Assembly: GCA_963691705.1 (NCBI GenBank)
Contig: OY829541.1
Span: forward strand, 37,713,661 to 37,777,660
Source: Viola odorata
Taxonomy: Eukaryota; Streptophyta; Magnoliopsida; Malpighiales; Violaceae
Direction: 5' to 3'
Length of the DNA: 64,000 nucleotides
Positions 1 to 9,998 of the stretch are shown here, in pieces. Within the stretch, counting starts at the first letter, position 1, and every line of letters starts with the position of its first letter. Both the position numbers and the translations under genes were made by a program. The notes under the pieces were generated by a model. It ran no database searches. It saw only the letters and a list, made by a program, of their open reading frames with translations, and was not told where the DNA came from.

Positions 1-14
1 AAACCACTGATTGA

Positions 15-269
15 TTTTCTTCTTTTTCAGCCCCTCCGGCTTGTAAGGGCAAAGAATTATTTCCTCCTGCCGACTGGTTTGAAGAGGAGATTCCTCCAGG
101 CGATACCATCTTAAAGGCGGCATCTTCCGCTGTGGAGGAGGAATCTAAACCGTTAATGCCGAGTCTGGAGCAAAAGGCTGACAAATCTCCTCCTTTTGCT
201 AATGAGGAGCTTCCGTCCTCAGATGAGGAATACTGCTACTGGTCCTCTTACTGGCCTGATGATGATTGA
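15..269 (+). pseudogene. Antisense acidic ORF of Tat-M, 5' part outside window
   Basis: This frame opens after a TGA at 12-14 and ends at TGA 267-269, encoding about 84 residues with many Asp/Glu and an aromatic tail (YCYWSSYWPDDD). The same ORF stands on the minus strand at 46451-46951 of Tat-P, where the codon at the stop is TGG. The TGA here is therefore a nonsense mutation of Trp and the gene is broken. It lies antisense to the Tat pol gene. I recognise no domain; the function is unknown. Confidence 0.55.
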
Positions 270-462
270 TTTCGTCCCCGTCAATCCTTTATAGATGCCG
301 TATGGCTATTATTAAACTGAATGAAATGATACTTCTGCTTTTTTAGTCTTGCATGCTCAGGCGTTAGCTCCTCCTTTGATGGATAGCTATCGCCGAGAGA
401 TTAACTGTCGCTTCAATGTAACCGCTTTCAACTGATTGTCAGTAACTGCCCCTTCCAGAAGA

Positions 463-470
463 TATAAATG
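463..470 (+). promoter_or_regulatory. TATA-like box before antisense ORF
   Basis: TATAAATG lies about 290 bases before the ATG at 757. The same box sits in the same place in the second element (46252-46259, minus strand). Conservation in two diverged copies supports a real antisense promoter, but no transcript evidence is available. The rest of 270-756 holds no ORF that I can support, except possible 5' leader or upstream exon sequence. Confidence 0.4.
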
Positions 471-756
471 CTTAGACATAAATATCCTTCTGAGGTTTTT
501 CACACATGCCACTTTTGCTTTGGGGCGTGTCCCGTTTTTACAGGCTGTTCAATTTTTGAACTCAGCCTTTAAATGGGAGCAACTGCTTTCTTTTAATACT
601 CTTTGCTTGCGCTTTGGAATTTTCTCCTTCTCTCTCTAAATTTTGTTTCAAAGGAAGTTACGACCACCGTTCACCGGTGCCGACGGTTTTGCTCACCGCC
701 TTCTGTTCAAGGTACTTTACTTCTTCTTACTCATATTTTCTTCTTACTGATTCATT

Positions 757-2375
757 ATGAGCACGTCTAGGATACCCAAGGATACTCAATGGCCTCTGGA
801 CACAAATAGGTCTTCAAAGGGTCTCCAGCGGCCCATAGATTTAGAGATTGAGAGAACACCTAGTGTTTTTGTTGATGAAACGGTCTTGGAGGCCGAGTTG
901 GAGGAAAATGGTATCTTTTTCCCTCCTGGTTACTCCGTCAAAATTCCTGATGCTGGTCATCGGCTTCATGACCCTCTATCGGGGAGCGATAGGATGGTAT
1001 ATTTTAGTATATTCCTTTACAGTTTTCACTTTCCCATTCACGAAGTGGTGAAAGGATTACTGCGTCGTTATGACATTAACCTGGCTCAGATTACGCCTTC
1101 CTCCTGGTGCCGAATTCATGCCTTCATTCGTGCTTGCGAGTTGCGGGGTATCTTTATCCTGTCTGTCAATTTATTTTGCAAGTTCTTTAGTTTCAAGTGC
1201 CATAACTGTGTGGTAGATATCACCCCGAGGTGGAATGATGCATTAGTGTAGTCATTCTGGCAGAAATTCCAGGGCTTTGAAGAGACTATGGCTGATTGGA
1301 AGAGCGGTTTCTTCATCGTGAAACTGCCTTTCCGCCCTTGGCCTAGGGGCTTCAATCGGTGTCTTATCGATTCCATTTGGGCAAACCCGTCAGTAATGTC
1401 CAAGGAAGAGCTTCGGCAAACGAACATGCTGCTAGAACTGAGCTCGTCCTTTCGCATTCGAGAGTTTGCCTTGTACAGGCTTATAGAGGAGTGTACTATA
1501 AGTAAGTTTCTTTTCTCTCGTTATCGCTTTGGCTCATTCACTATTCTGATATGTCTTGTTGACAGGTGACGTTAGAAATCAACCGTCTGGCGATAAGGAC
1601 GTTCCTTTGAACGTGAAGCCGCTTCAATCACTACCGTCTTCTCCTCTGCCTAAGAGTTCCAGTCACCCTGCCGCTCCACCGAAGAGAAAAAAACCAAGAC
1701 AGTTGCCAGGCGCGATATTTCCGACCGAGCCTCTCGCTTCCTCGAGAGGTGGTTACCTAAAGGAGTGACCCCAAACTGTCCCAAGGCCGAAGTAACTGAT
1801 AGTGGAAGCGAGGATATGGATACCGACTCTGGGCTTCGTCATGCTTCCGCGGCTCAGCGGAAGAAGCTAAGAACGGGAAATAGCAACCCAGTCGTTGAGG
1901 CTGCTTTAAAGAAGGTTAACGAGACTCCTGTTGCTGGAGCTGACACCCTTTGTGGTGTGAGTACCTCCAAAACAGCGACAGTGGTTGAGGCGTCAACCGA
2001 CGTTCTTCCTGAAACTTCCGAGGCTCCACCAGTGGTCAACCTTCCTCCTCCAACTGTCGCTCCCGACTCTCCTATTTCCTTTTTCATTCCTGATATCACT
2101 GCACCAAACTTTGAGCCTGCCGCTACCCCTGATCCTCTGCCAAATGTCATTCTGCCATTATTCTGTACTTCTATTTCAAGAGTTGGCGGTTCCACTAAAA
2201 TTTACTCTCCTCCCTTTACCGCCAATCTTTACCCTCAAGGCCCTCAAGGAGCCCCTTCCTACCACCTGGATCTGTCCACCTTTGGCACCAGCGGACTCCG
2301 CGCACTAGGAATATCAGATCCGTTATCGTGAAATGAGCCGGTAGGTTCTATAGTAAGTGCAATATTTGGCTCTCC
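757..2375 (+). pseudogene. Antisense ORF with 'putative gypsy type transposon' (PF04195-like) domain, Tat-M copy
   Basis: The start ATG at 757 gives MSTSRIPKDTQ. The first about 250 codons resemble the plant family annotated as putative gypsy-type transposon (PF04195-like): a motif FFPPGYSVKIP, then a helical stretch ending in IHAFIRACELRGI. A Pro/Ser-rich, basic linker (about 1566-1770) and a Ser/Thr/Pro-rich tail (1765-2331) follow. The copy is dead: TAG at 1249-1251, where the second copy has CAG; a frameshift between about 1700 and 1765; and the coiled-coil end is missing because the text jumps at about 2375 to the repeat region. It reads opposite to the Tat pol gene. The homologue in Tat-P is at 43870-46068 on the minus strand. 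The function of these antisense proteins is unknown; the family name comes from memory, without a search. Confidence 0.6.
1502..1565 (+). other. Probable small intron in antisense ORF
   Basis: The stretch starts GTAAGTTTC and ends in a pyrimidine-rich tract with TTGACAG. Removing it joins codon 249 to the following frame without a stop (…T-I-S-D-V-R-N…), so the splice keeps the protein readable. At 64 bases it is short for a plant intron. In the second copy the donor GT reads TT. Confidence 0.45.
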
Positions 2376-2731
2376 TGCATGCCTCATCTTAGTGGGCCGC
2401 CTATATTAGCGCGGTTTACCAAAAGGAAAGGACTTTTCACCCCCGGGGGTGTCGGGACGTGCCTCGTCTTATGGCCCACACGTGGCTACCACAAGGATAG
2501 GATTTTTCACTCCCAACGCTAAATATTAGGTGTGCCAGGGCGTGCCCTCACTTAGTGAGCCGTTTGATCAAGACCGGCCATCACAAGGATATGACTTTTC
2601 ACTCCTAACAACCTCTTTTTTGTTTTTCTTTTATCGTCTGCGCACACACACAGCCGCAAAACACAAGAAAGCTCATTATTCGAGCTTTAGCATGGGTTAG
2701 GGTTAGCGTTAGCGAAAGGTGCAAAGATAAA
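2376..2731 (-). repeat. 3' repeat region of Tat-M (about 90-base units with GTGAAAAGTC core)
   Basis: On the minus strand, three diverged units carry a core like GGAGTGAAAAGTC-TATCCTTGTG followed by GGC-TCACTAAGTGAGGGCACGCC. The same units occur about six times at 39680-40180 in Tat-P. The region lies just after the pol stop codon and is noncoding. The repeat TTAGGGTTAGCGTTAGCG near 2697 is telomere-like only by chance. Confidence 0.7.
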
Positions 2732-2787
2732 TCAAAGTCTAGCATGATATAATTTCAAACGAGCAATATTCCATGAGTTGGTAAGGG
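2732..2787 (-). pseudogene. Last codons of Tat-M pol (integrase C-terminus)
   Basis: On the minus strand, after one lost base, this reads PLPNSWNIARLKLYHARL and then TGA (2732-2734). It continues the pol text that ends LETLDGT at 8974. Together they give the usual end of a Ty3/gypsy integrase (…W N … L K … Y Y/H). This join shows that the 2793-8973 element inserted into the last 20 codons of pol. Confidence 0.8.
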
Positions 2788-2792
2788 GGTAC

Positions 2793-3120
2793 TGACGAGG
2801 GTTGTCGCGGGCCCTGCATAAATAAAAAGATTACAACTGGTCACTAAGCTACAAATGAATGTAGATAGCGGCAAGAGGTTCGAACACAGGGACAAATCGG
2901 TCCAATCTTTGTTACTCCTGCAAATGACAATAATCAACAAAGAGGTGAGAGTTTGATGGGTTGAGAAACAAAAAGAACGAAAATAAGATTGCCTAAAAGA
3001 AAACAGAAGTGAAATAAAGAAATACAGAAGAGAAAGAAAATCCCTAGTAGAGATCCTTATGTGGTGACAATTCCATGCTAGTTGATCATTGACAAAAGTA
3101 TTTTCAAAACGGTTTCATAG
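2793..3120 (-). repeat. Partial extra LTR copy at the element's 3' end
   Basis: These 328 bases match 3141-3468, the terminal part of the LTR. A 20-base joint (3121-3140) follows, and then the full LTR. The joint ends in CAATTTA, the same seven bases that stand between the primer binding site and the 5' LTR (7315-7321). It starts with GCAAGCATGGTTT, the reverse complement of bases 4803-4815 next to the polypurine tract. Confidence 0.85.
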
Positions 3121-3140
3121 GCAAGCATGGTTTCAATTTA

Positions 3141-4792
3141 TGACGAGGGTTGTCGCGGGCCCTGCATAAATAAAAAGATTACAACTGGTCACTAAGCTAC
3201 AAATGAATGTAGATAGCGGCAAGAGGTTCGAACACAGGGACAAATCGTTCCAATCTTTGTTGCTCCTGCAAATGACAATAATCAACAAAGAGGTGAGAGT
3301 TTGATGGGTTGAGAAACAAAAAGAACGAAAATGAGATTGCCTAAAAGAAAACAAAAGTGAAATAAAGAAATACAGAAGAGAAAGAAAATCCCTAGTAGAG
3401 ATCCTTATGTGGTGACAATTCCATGCTAGTTGATCATTGACAAAAGTATTTTCAAAACGGTTTCATAGAAGAAGTTGTGGAACCAGCTCTCGCTAGATTC
3501 CCAACCTGCTACAAAAGTGAATTAAAAGAATCTCTTCAGTTTAAACACCCTAATCTTCCTAAGCTCATCCTAAGATTCCAACCCGCCACTTTGCTTTGGC
3601 TATGCGGAGCCTTCAACAAAGGAATCAGAAAACTTATGGAAAAGCTCAAGAGATTGATTAAAAACAGTGAGGTCCCTCTTCTAGACATGGTAGCTGTTCG
3701 TCATCCACAAGTCTGGTCTAGTTTGGCACTTGACCCAGCTGTCACCTAGGTCGGCCCTTCTCAAGGCCTTGGGATGGGAGGGTAGTCTAGTTCAGTTCCT
3801 TCTATCAGCTTAGACCAAGCAAATACACCTCATGCCCTGCTGATTCATCTACTACTGTTCTCTAAGAGTGATTTAATCACAAGAGAACTGACTGTAATCA
3901 TTCAAATCAAAATCCAAGTTGGCCAAACTCAAACTTAAACATGAATAAATTGGAGTTAAAACAAGAAGGAGAGAAATATGAAAAACGTTTTTATTGAAGA
4001 TCAAAGAGTCTCACAACCTACTGGAATTATCAACCACAAGATCCCTACCAGGAATGGAGGTTCTTAGTTACAAAACATAATGGAAAATGATACAAGAAGT
4101 GGAAATCCGAAAATACAAAAAGCTGGAAAATCTGGAAAATGTGGAGTGCTGATTTTCTCCACTGGTTCCTCCTACAATCCGTATGCTTCTTCAGTCCGAA
4201 AATGCTATCTTAAATGGTCCTCCCTCTGCCTGCATGCTCCTCTCCAAGGTCAGTCAACACTAGCTCACAAGCTCCCAAGATCTTGTCTTCAAAGTGCTTG
4301 TACACTAGTGGGGAAATTCTCTCAAAATCAAGAAGAATGTTTGATGCATTCTTCCAAGGAGTTGTAAGCTCAAGAGAATAACAAGGAGTGGCCCAAGAAG
4401 TCTTGTGTCTGATAAAAATGAGTCCCAAGAAGACAGGAAATGCACTAGAGAATAATTAATTGTAGCACGGAAAAACATGGTCAGTGCAAGTCCAGCTGGA
4501 ATCCCGCAAGGTCGCTTCTTGTCGAGGCCTAGAGGAGAGCTGATTTCGGCAAAATAGTGAAGTGGCCTAGGGACGAATGGACCAAATTCAAGGCAGCAAA
4601 GCTGAAAACGAAACTCCATCACCAAATGATTGATTTAAGCTCTAATCTTCAAGCTTTCTGCTCCTTTTCTTCAGAATGATGCTCCAAAGGCTGTTTATAG
4701 AGAAAGGAAGCAAAAAGACTTAAAGTAGCATAATTATCATCTCAATTAATAATAAAAGAGAAGATAAAACATCCAAAATAAACCATCAATCA
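3141..4792 (-). repeat. 3' LTR of the non-autonomous element
   Basis: This is 1652 bases, TGATTGATGG…CCTCGTCA in the minus direction, and matches 7322-8973 almost base for base. A TATA-like box (TATAAACA) lies at 4692-4699 on the minus strand. Plus-strand ORFs within it (for example 3477-3749) recur in both LTRs only because the LTRs are copies. They have no family resemblance that I recognise. Confidence 0.9.
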
Positions 4793-4831
4793 TATTCCCC
4801 CACACTTAAACCATGCTTGCCCTCAAGCATG
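4793..4831 (-). promoter_or_regulatory. Polypurine tract with adjacent stem-loop
   Basis: On the minus strand AAGTGTGGGGGAATA leads directly into the 3' LTR, as expected for the polypurine tract that primes plus-strand synthesis. Directly upstream is a perfect hairpin: CATGCTTG (4812-4819), loop CCCT, CAAGCATG (4824-4831). Confidence 0.75.
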
Positions 4832-5158
4832 AACTAAGAGCAGACATAGAAAACACACAGACACAACAGAAACAACACCCCCTTTGAACAGAAAATCAAC
4901 CCCTGGACTGAACTCACACAAATACTTCAGAAACCAACTCAATCAAGCAATGCTAAATACTCCAAACATCACAATTGCACAAATATTCAGATAGGGGCAT
5001 GATAGCATATTGTTCAACCAGAAAATACAGTCCTAGGGCCTCTGTCTTCTCCTCCTTCGACTCTAAATCCAATCACTGCCGCAGACACTCATGCAAAATA
5101 ATTTAAAAGCACAAACAAAAATTAAAGAACAAAAATTAAAACAAATAGTGAGCCAAAG

Positions 5159-5344
5159 GTTTCTTTTATTCTATTCTTTTTCTTTTTCTTTTCTTCCTTT
5201 TCTTCTTTTTTCTTCTATTTTTTGCTTTTCTATTTTTTCTTTTTCTTTTTTCTTTCCTTCTTTCCGCAATCTCCACCTTTTTCTTTTCTTTTCAACTTCC
5301 TTCATCCACAACCCTTTTTTTTTCCTTTTTTTTTCTTTTTCAAA
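5159..5344. repeat. Pyrimidine-rich low-complexity tract
   Basis: The plus strand is almost pure T and C (TTTTC/TTCTT words). The apparent ORFs rich in Phe/Ser or Lys/Glu here are composition artefacts. Confidence 0.85.
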
Positions 5345-5951
5345 CACATGCACATGCAGACCTTGATTTCTCACCATGGTGCTATGATCGGTCCAACCAA
5401 AGGGAGTTAGCACACAACCGACTGGAAGTTTCTCCAAGATGGGATGATGGTGCCGAACCACCAACATCGTGCAATCCAGAGGGCATGATGAGAAAGCACA
5501 CACAAGAAAATTAAAAGGGTAGGCAAGCAAGCATAATTAAAAGACTTAGCAGCAATGAGAGGATAGGATCTTCATCCCTAGGCCTTGGGATGAGAATACA
5601 GATTAGCTCTAGCAAGGTATTTTCTAGGACAACAAAACTAATCATACATCTATGTAAATAAATGCACAAGTTGTAAAGCCAGAAGTATTCAGAATCGCAA
5701 GATGGAGTTGATAAGTCAAGTATTTACATGAGTTCAGTTTTGGGATTTCAATTCTATACAAAGGGGTGAAACACAACAAGAAAAGAAAAACGACTCATGC
5801 ATAAATGAAAACAAACAGAAGCGCATGCAAAAATAATTGAAATAAACATGCAGAAGAAAGGAAAATACAGAAAAACAAACAACAGAAAAACACGCATAAA
5901 AACAGAAAAACAAACATGTACAAAAACACAAACAAACACGAAAGTGTCTCT

Positions 5952-5986
5952 CCCCCACACTTAAAGGACACATTGTCCTCAATGTG
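5952..5986 (-). promoter_or_regulatory. Second polypurine-tract-like motif with stem-loop
   Basis: The 14 bases CCCCCACACTTAAA (5952-5965) repeat those at 4797-4810 exactly. They are again followed by a perfect hairpin with different stem letters: CACATTG (5969-5975), loop TCCT, CAATGTG (5980-5986). It could serve as a second, central priming site; that is inference. Confidence 0.6.
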
Positions 5987-6315
5987 AAAGAAAAACCACG
6001 CACAACAAACAAGCAAACAAACAAACGGAACAGAACAGAAAATGAAAAAAAGAGAGGGAAAGAAATGATAAAACCCGGGGCAATGATCATGGTAGGGGAA
6101 GAGTTGGAGGTTTCGGTCAGCCCGTCTCAAGGCCTAGAGGAGAGCCGGATGACCTGCACTGGAAAATTCCAAAAATCCATTATTATGCAGAAAAACGATT
6201 AACTAGAAATAAAAACGAAAATAATGAAATGCAAACAGAAACGGAAGGAACATGGGTTGCCTCCCATGCAACGTCCCTCTTTATAGTCTTGGACTAGACA
6301 TTGAGCGTCACTTTG

Positions 6316-7239
6316 TCAACCAATCCTACATAATGCTTTGAATGCACGAAGTTTGATGAGAATGATTTCATTTCGTGCATGGTCTTCTAGCAACGAAATC
6401 TGCATGCAACCATAAAATGATTCAAATTCTGGTTCGGGTTCATACACAATAAAAAGAAAATATTGGTTGTGAATGGAGGGTAATTCAATAAATGGATCAA
6501 TGTAATCAAAGAAATTCAGAACTTCCCTTTCACACACAACCGTCTGTGGATTCTCCACCACTTTGATTTCTTCCTCAATCTTCCTCCCATCCTCCTCTAG
6601 CTCGATGCTACAACAAGTGTCCACAAACTTCGTCTCCTGCTCCAGTGACGTGCTGTGAGTTTGGGTCTGATAGGACTGCTTTGACTGAGTGGCAACTTCT
6701 GCTGAATTTTCTGGGCTTGTTTCTGGTTCCGGGTCGTTCATCCCAAGGCCTTGAGATGAAGCGACCTGCTCGGGCAGATTTTTGTTGCTCACAAAAGAGG
6801 CAGTGTTAGCATCAGATTCCACATCTGGTTGGAAGTTTGAAGGTATGCATCTCTGTCTTTCCTGCTCAAGTGCAAGTTCTCTCATTTGCTTCGCTAACCT
6901 TGCTAAATTCTCCTTTGTTTCCTGCATAAATGGAATTAAGGTTTTCATTAAAATTTCAGAAACAGTAGGTACTTGGCTAGGTTGCGGAGGCTGGAAATAT
7001 TGATAATTAGGAACTGATTGCACTCCATAATCAGAACTTTGTTGGTTCCACCAAGTGGGATAAGGAGTAGATATGGATGGATTATAATTTGGCTCATATC
7101 CCCACTGCGGCGGACCAAAACATCCTTCATGGCTGGACACATCTCCTACACCAAAACTTTGAGGAATAGGGGCTGATTGAGAAAAATAATTGAAATTGCT
7201 CATAAAAAAGAAAACTGAAAATTGTCTAGCTCTTCCCAA
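6316..7239 (-). CDS. Single ORF of the non-autonomous element (307 aa, unknown, perhaps gag-derived)
   Basis: This is the only long frame in the element and starts about 60 bases after the primer binding site. The M-S-N-F-N-Y-F-S-Q start at residue 13 is an alternative first codon. Residues 1-90 are rich in Tyr, Pro, Asn and Gln (low complexity). Residues about 90-130 form a heptad-like helix (ILMKTLIPFMQETKENLARL), likely a coiled coil. The rest is acidic with no catalytic motif, zinc knuckle or membrane segment. By position it could be a Gag remnant or a structural protein. I do not recognise its family. It is unbroken in a recent insertion, which hints at some use but does not prove it. 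Confidence 0.55.
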   Translation of the reverse strand: MGRARQFSVFFFMSNFNYFSQSAPIPQSFGVGDVSSHEGCFGPPQWGYEPNYNPSISTPYPTWWNQQSSDYGVQSVPNYQYFQPPQPSQVPTVSEILMKTLIPFMQETKENLARLAKQMRELALEQERQRCIPSNFQPDVESDANTASFVSNKNLPEQVASSQGLGMNDPEPETSPENSAEVATQSKQSYQTQTHSTSLEQETKFVDTCCSIELEEDGRKIEEEIKVVENPQTVVCEREVLNFFDYIDPFIELPSIHNQYFLFIVYEPEPEFESFYGCMQISLLEDHARNEIILIKLRAFKALCRIG

Positions 7240-7298
7240 GACCTTGGGATGAGCCGACTAGGTCACAAACAAGAAAAACAAAAATCAGTACACCGTTG

Positions 7299-7316
7299 TC
7301 CCCAGCAACGGCGCCA
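7299..7316 (-). promoter_or_regulatory. Primer binding site, tRNA-Asp type
   Basis: On the minus strand TGGCGCCGTTGCTGGGGA lies five bases inside the 5' LTR. It matches the complement of the 3' end of plant tRNA-Asp (TGGCGCCGTTGCCGGGGA) with one difference. This fixes the direction of the element. Confidence 0.85.
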
Positions 7317-7321
7317 ATTTA

Positions 7322-8973
7322 TGACGAGGGTTGTCGCGGGCCCTGCATAAATAAAAAGATTACAACTGGTCACTAAGCTACAAATGAATGTAGATAGCGG
7401 CAAGAGGTTCGAACACAGGGACAAATCGGTCCAATCTTTGTTGCTCCTGCAAATGACAATAATCAACAAAGAGGTGAGAGTTTGATGGGTTGAGAAACAA
7501 AAAGAACGAAAATGAGATTGCCTAAAAGAAAACAGAAGTGAAATAAAGAAATACAGAAGAGAAAGAAAATCCCTAGTAGAGATCCTTATGTGGTGACAAT
7601 TCCATGCTAGTTGATCATTGACAAAAGTATTTTCAAAACGGTTTCATAGAAGAAGTTGTGGAACCAGCTCTCGCTAGATTCCCAACCTGCTACAAAAGTG
7701 AATTAAAAGAATCTCTTCATTTTAAACACCCTAATCTTCCTAAGCTCATCCTAAGATTCCAACCCGGCACTTTGCTTTGGCTATGCGGAGCCTTCAACAA
7801 AGGAATCAGAAAACTTATGGAAAAGCTCAAGAGATTGATTAAAAACAGTGAGGTCCCTCTTCTAGACATGGTAGCTGTTCGTCATCCACAAGTCTGGTCT
7901 AGTCTGGCACTTGACCCAGCTTTCACCTAGGTCGGCCCTTCTCAAGGCCTTGGGATGGGAGGGTAGTCTAGTTCAGTTCCTTCTATCAGCTTAGACCAAG
8001 CAAATACACCTCATGCCCTGCTGATTCATCTACTACTGTTCTCTAAGAGTGATTTAATCACAAGAGAACTGACTGTAATCATTCAAATCAAAATCCAAGT
8101 TGGCCAAACTCAAACTTAAACATGAATAAATTGGAGTTAAAACAAGAAGGAGAGAAATATGAAAAACGTTTTTATTGAAGATCAAAGAGTCTCACAACCT
8201 ACTGGAATTATCAACCACAAGATCCCTACCAGGAATGGAGGTTCTTAGTTACAAAACATAATGGAAAATGATACAAGAAGTGGAAATCCGAAAATACAAA
8301 AAGCTGGAAAATCTGGAAAATGTGGAGTGCTGATTTTCTCCACTGGTTCCTCCTACAATCCGTATGCTTCTTCAGTCCGAAAATGCTATCTTAAATGGTC
8401 CTCCCTCTACCTGCATGCTCCTCTCCAAGGTCAGTCAACACTAGCTCACAAGCTCCCAAGATCTTGTCTTCAAAGTGCTTGTACACTAGTGGGGAAATTC
8501 TCTCAAAATCAAGAAGAATGTTTGATGCATTCTTCCAAGGAGTTGTAAGCTCAAGAGAATAACAAGGAGTGGCCCAAGAAGTCTTGTGTCTGATAAAAAT
8601 GAGTCCTAAGAAGACAGGAAATGCACTAGAGAATAATTAATTGTAGCACGGAAAAACATGGTCAGTGCAAGTCCAGCTGGAATCCCGCAAGGTCGCTTCT
8701 TGTCGAGGCCTAGAGGAGAGCTGATTTCGGCAAAATAGTGAAGTGGCCTAGGGACGAATGGACCAAATTCAAGGCAGCAAAGTTGAAAACGAAACTCCAT
8801 CACCAAATGATTGATTTAAGCTCTAATCTTCAAGCTTTCTGCTCCTTTTCTTCAGAATGATGCTCCAAAGGCTGTTTATAGAGAAAGGAAGCAAAAAGGC
8901 TTAAAGTAGCATAATTATCATCTCAATTAATAATAAAAGAGAAGATAAAACATCCAAAATAAACCATCAATCA
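7322..8973 (-). repeat. 5' LTR of the non-autonomous element
   Basis: 1652 bases, the partner of 3141-4792. The TATA-like box is at 8873-8880 (minus). It abuts the target duplication GGTAC at 8974-8978. Confidence 0.92.
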
Positions 8974-9998
8974 GGTACCGTCGAGTGTCTCTAGATGATA
9001 CGCTCCTCTCCCAACAATACGGGTAACGCGGTACGACCCTTCCCAGTTCGGGCTAAGCTTCCCCCGGAGTTGACCGGTTGCACGCTTGTCTCTGAGCAGC
9101 AGGTCGCCTGCTTTCAGCAGCCGTTCTTTGACGCGCCTATTGTGATAACGCGCCATCTTTTATTTATAGTGCAACATTTTCAGAAGAGCTTCCTCTTGCA
9201 ATTCTGGCAGCGTGTCGAGGTTAGCTCGTAACCTTTCCTCATTCAGCTCTTCTCTGAAATAGGTCACTCGTAGGCTCATAGTACCAATCTCCACGGGCGT
9301 AATGGCCTCAGTACCGAAAGCCAGTGCGAATGGTGTTTCTCCCGTGCTGGTTTTCGTGGTCATGCGGTATGCCCACATCACATACGGCAGCTCGTCTGCC
9401 CACTTCTTTTTGGATCCTTCTAGGTTCTTCTTAACACCGTTAAGGATGCTCCGGTTCGTCACCTCTGCCTGACCATTGGTTTGCGGGTGAGCTACGAAAG
9501 AGAACCTCTGCTCGATTCCGAACTCCACGTATTGGTCTTTGAAGAATTGGCTGGTGAATTGCGTTCCGTTATCGCTGACTAGCACACGGGGTACGCCGAA
9601 TCGCATGATAACTTGATGTTTGAAGAAACGCCAGATTTTCTCTGTTGTGATGTTGGCAACCGCCTCAGCTTCCGCCCATTTGGTAAAGTAGTCTACCGCC
9701 ACGACTACAAATTTTAGCTGAGACCTCGCCTTTGGAAACGGTCCTAGGATATCAATTCCCCATTTTGCAAAAGGACAAGGAGCGATGATGTCATAAATTT
9801 GTGTGGCGGATTGTCGAGGAATCTTAGAGAATTCCTGACACTTTTGGCAAGTTCACACGTAATTATGGCAGTCTTTCCGGATAGTAGGCCAGTAGAACCC
9901 CGATCTAAAGACCTGCGCAGCCAGGGTGCCGCCGGATGCATGCATACCACAAATTCCTTCGTGGATTTTGCGAAGGGTATGAAGACCCTCTTGTTCCA
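8974..9998 (-). pseudogene. Tat-M integrase
   Basis: The integrase would join element DNA to the chromosome. In order one sees the zinc-binding HHCC part (HEGICGMH … CQKC), the core with the first Asp in WGIDILGPFP, the second Asp in VSDNGTQF, and Glu in QTNGQAEV 35 residues later (the DD35E spacing). A C-terminal part ends LSPNWEGSYRV…HLETLDGT. Breaks are TGA at 9853-9855 before the second zinc Cys pair, where CGA would give Arg, and TAA at 9160-9162, where CAA would give Gln. The C-terminus continues at 2787 beyond the inserted element. Confidence 0.85.

Larger units (their letters stand above)
2793..8973 (-). mobile_element. Non-autonomous LTR retrotransposon (LARD/TR-GAG type)
   Basis: Two LTRs of 1652 bases (3141-4792 and 7322-8973) begin TG and end CA on the minus strand. 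They flank a 2.5 kb internal region with a primer binding site and a polypurine tract but no protease, reverse transcriptase or integrase. The target duplication GGTAC is at 2788-2792 and 8974-8978. The left copy abuts not the LTR at 3141 but a partial LTR at 2793, so the 3' end carries a rearrangement that was present on or soon after insertion. By eye the two LTRs differ at about ten places, which suggests a fairly recent insertion. Its proteins for movement must come from another element. Confidence 0.88.

Noticed and set aside
2690..2720. Telomere-like GGGTTAGGGTTAGCGTTAGCG
   Set aside because: Only two to three irregular units, inside the Tat 3' region; the same place in Tat-P (39600-39620) lacks the pattern.
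3477..3749. ORF of 90 codons repeated at 7658-7930
   Set aside because: It lies inside the two LTRs, so the repetition only reflects the LTR copies; several substitutions change residues without sign of constraint.
5171..5530. Lys/Glu-rich and Phe/Ser-rich ORFs
   Set aside because: They are products of the pyrimidine-rich tract 5159-5344.
5734..6130. Cys/Phe-rich minus ORFs (three overlapping frames)
   Set aside because: The three frames overlap in an A/C-rich low-complexity stretch of the non-autonomous element; there is no conserved feature.
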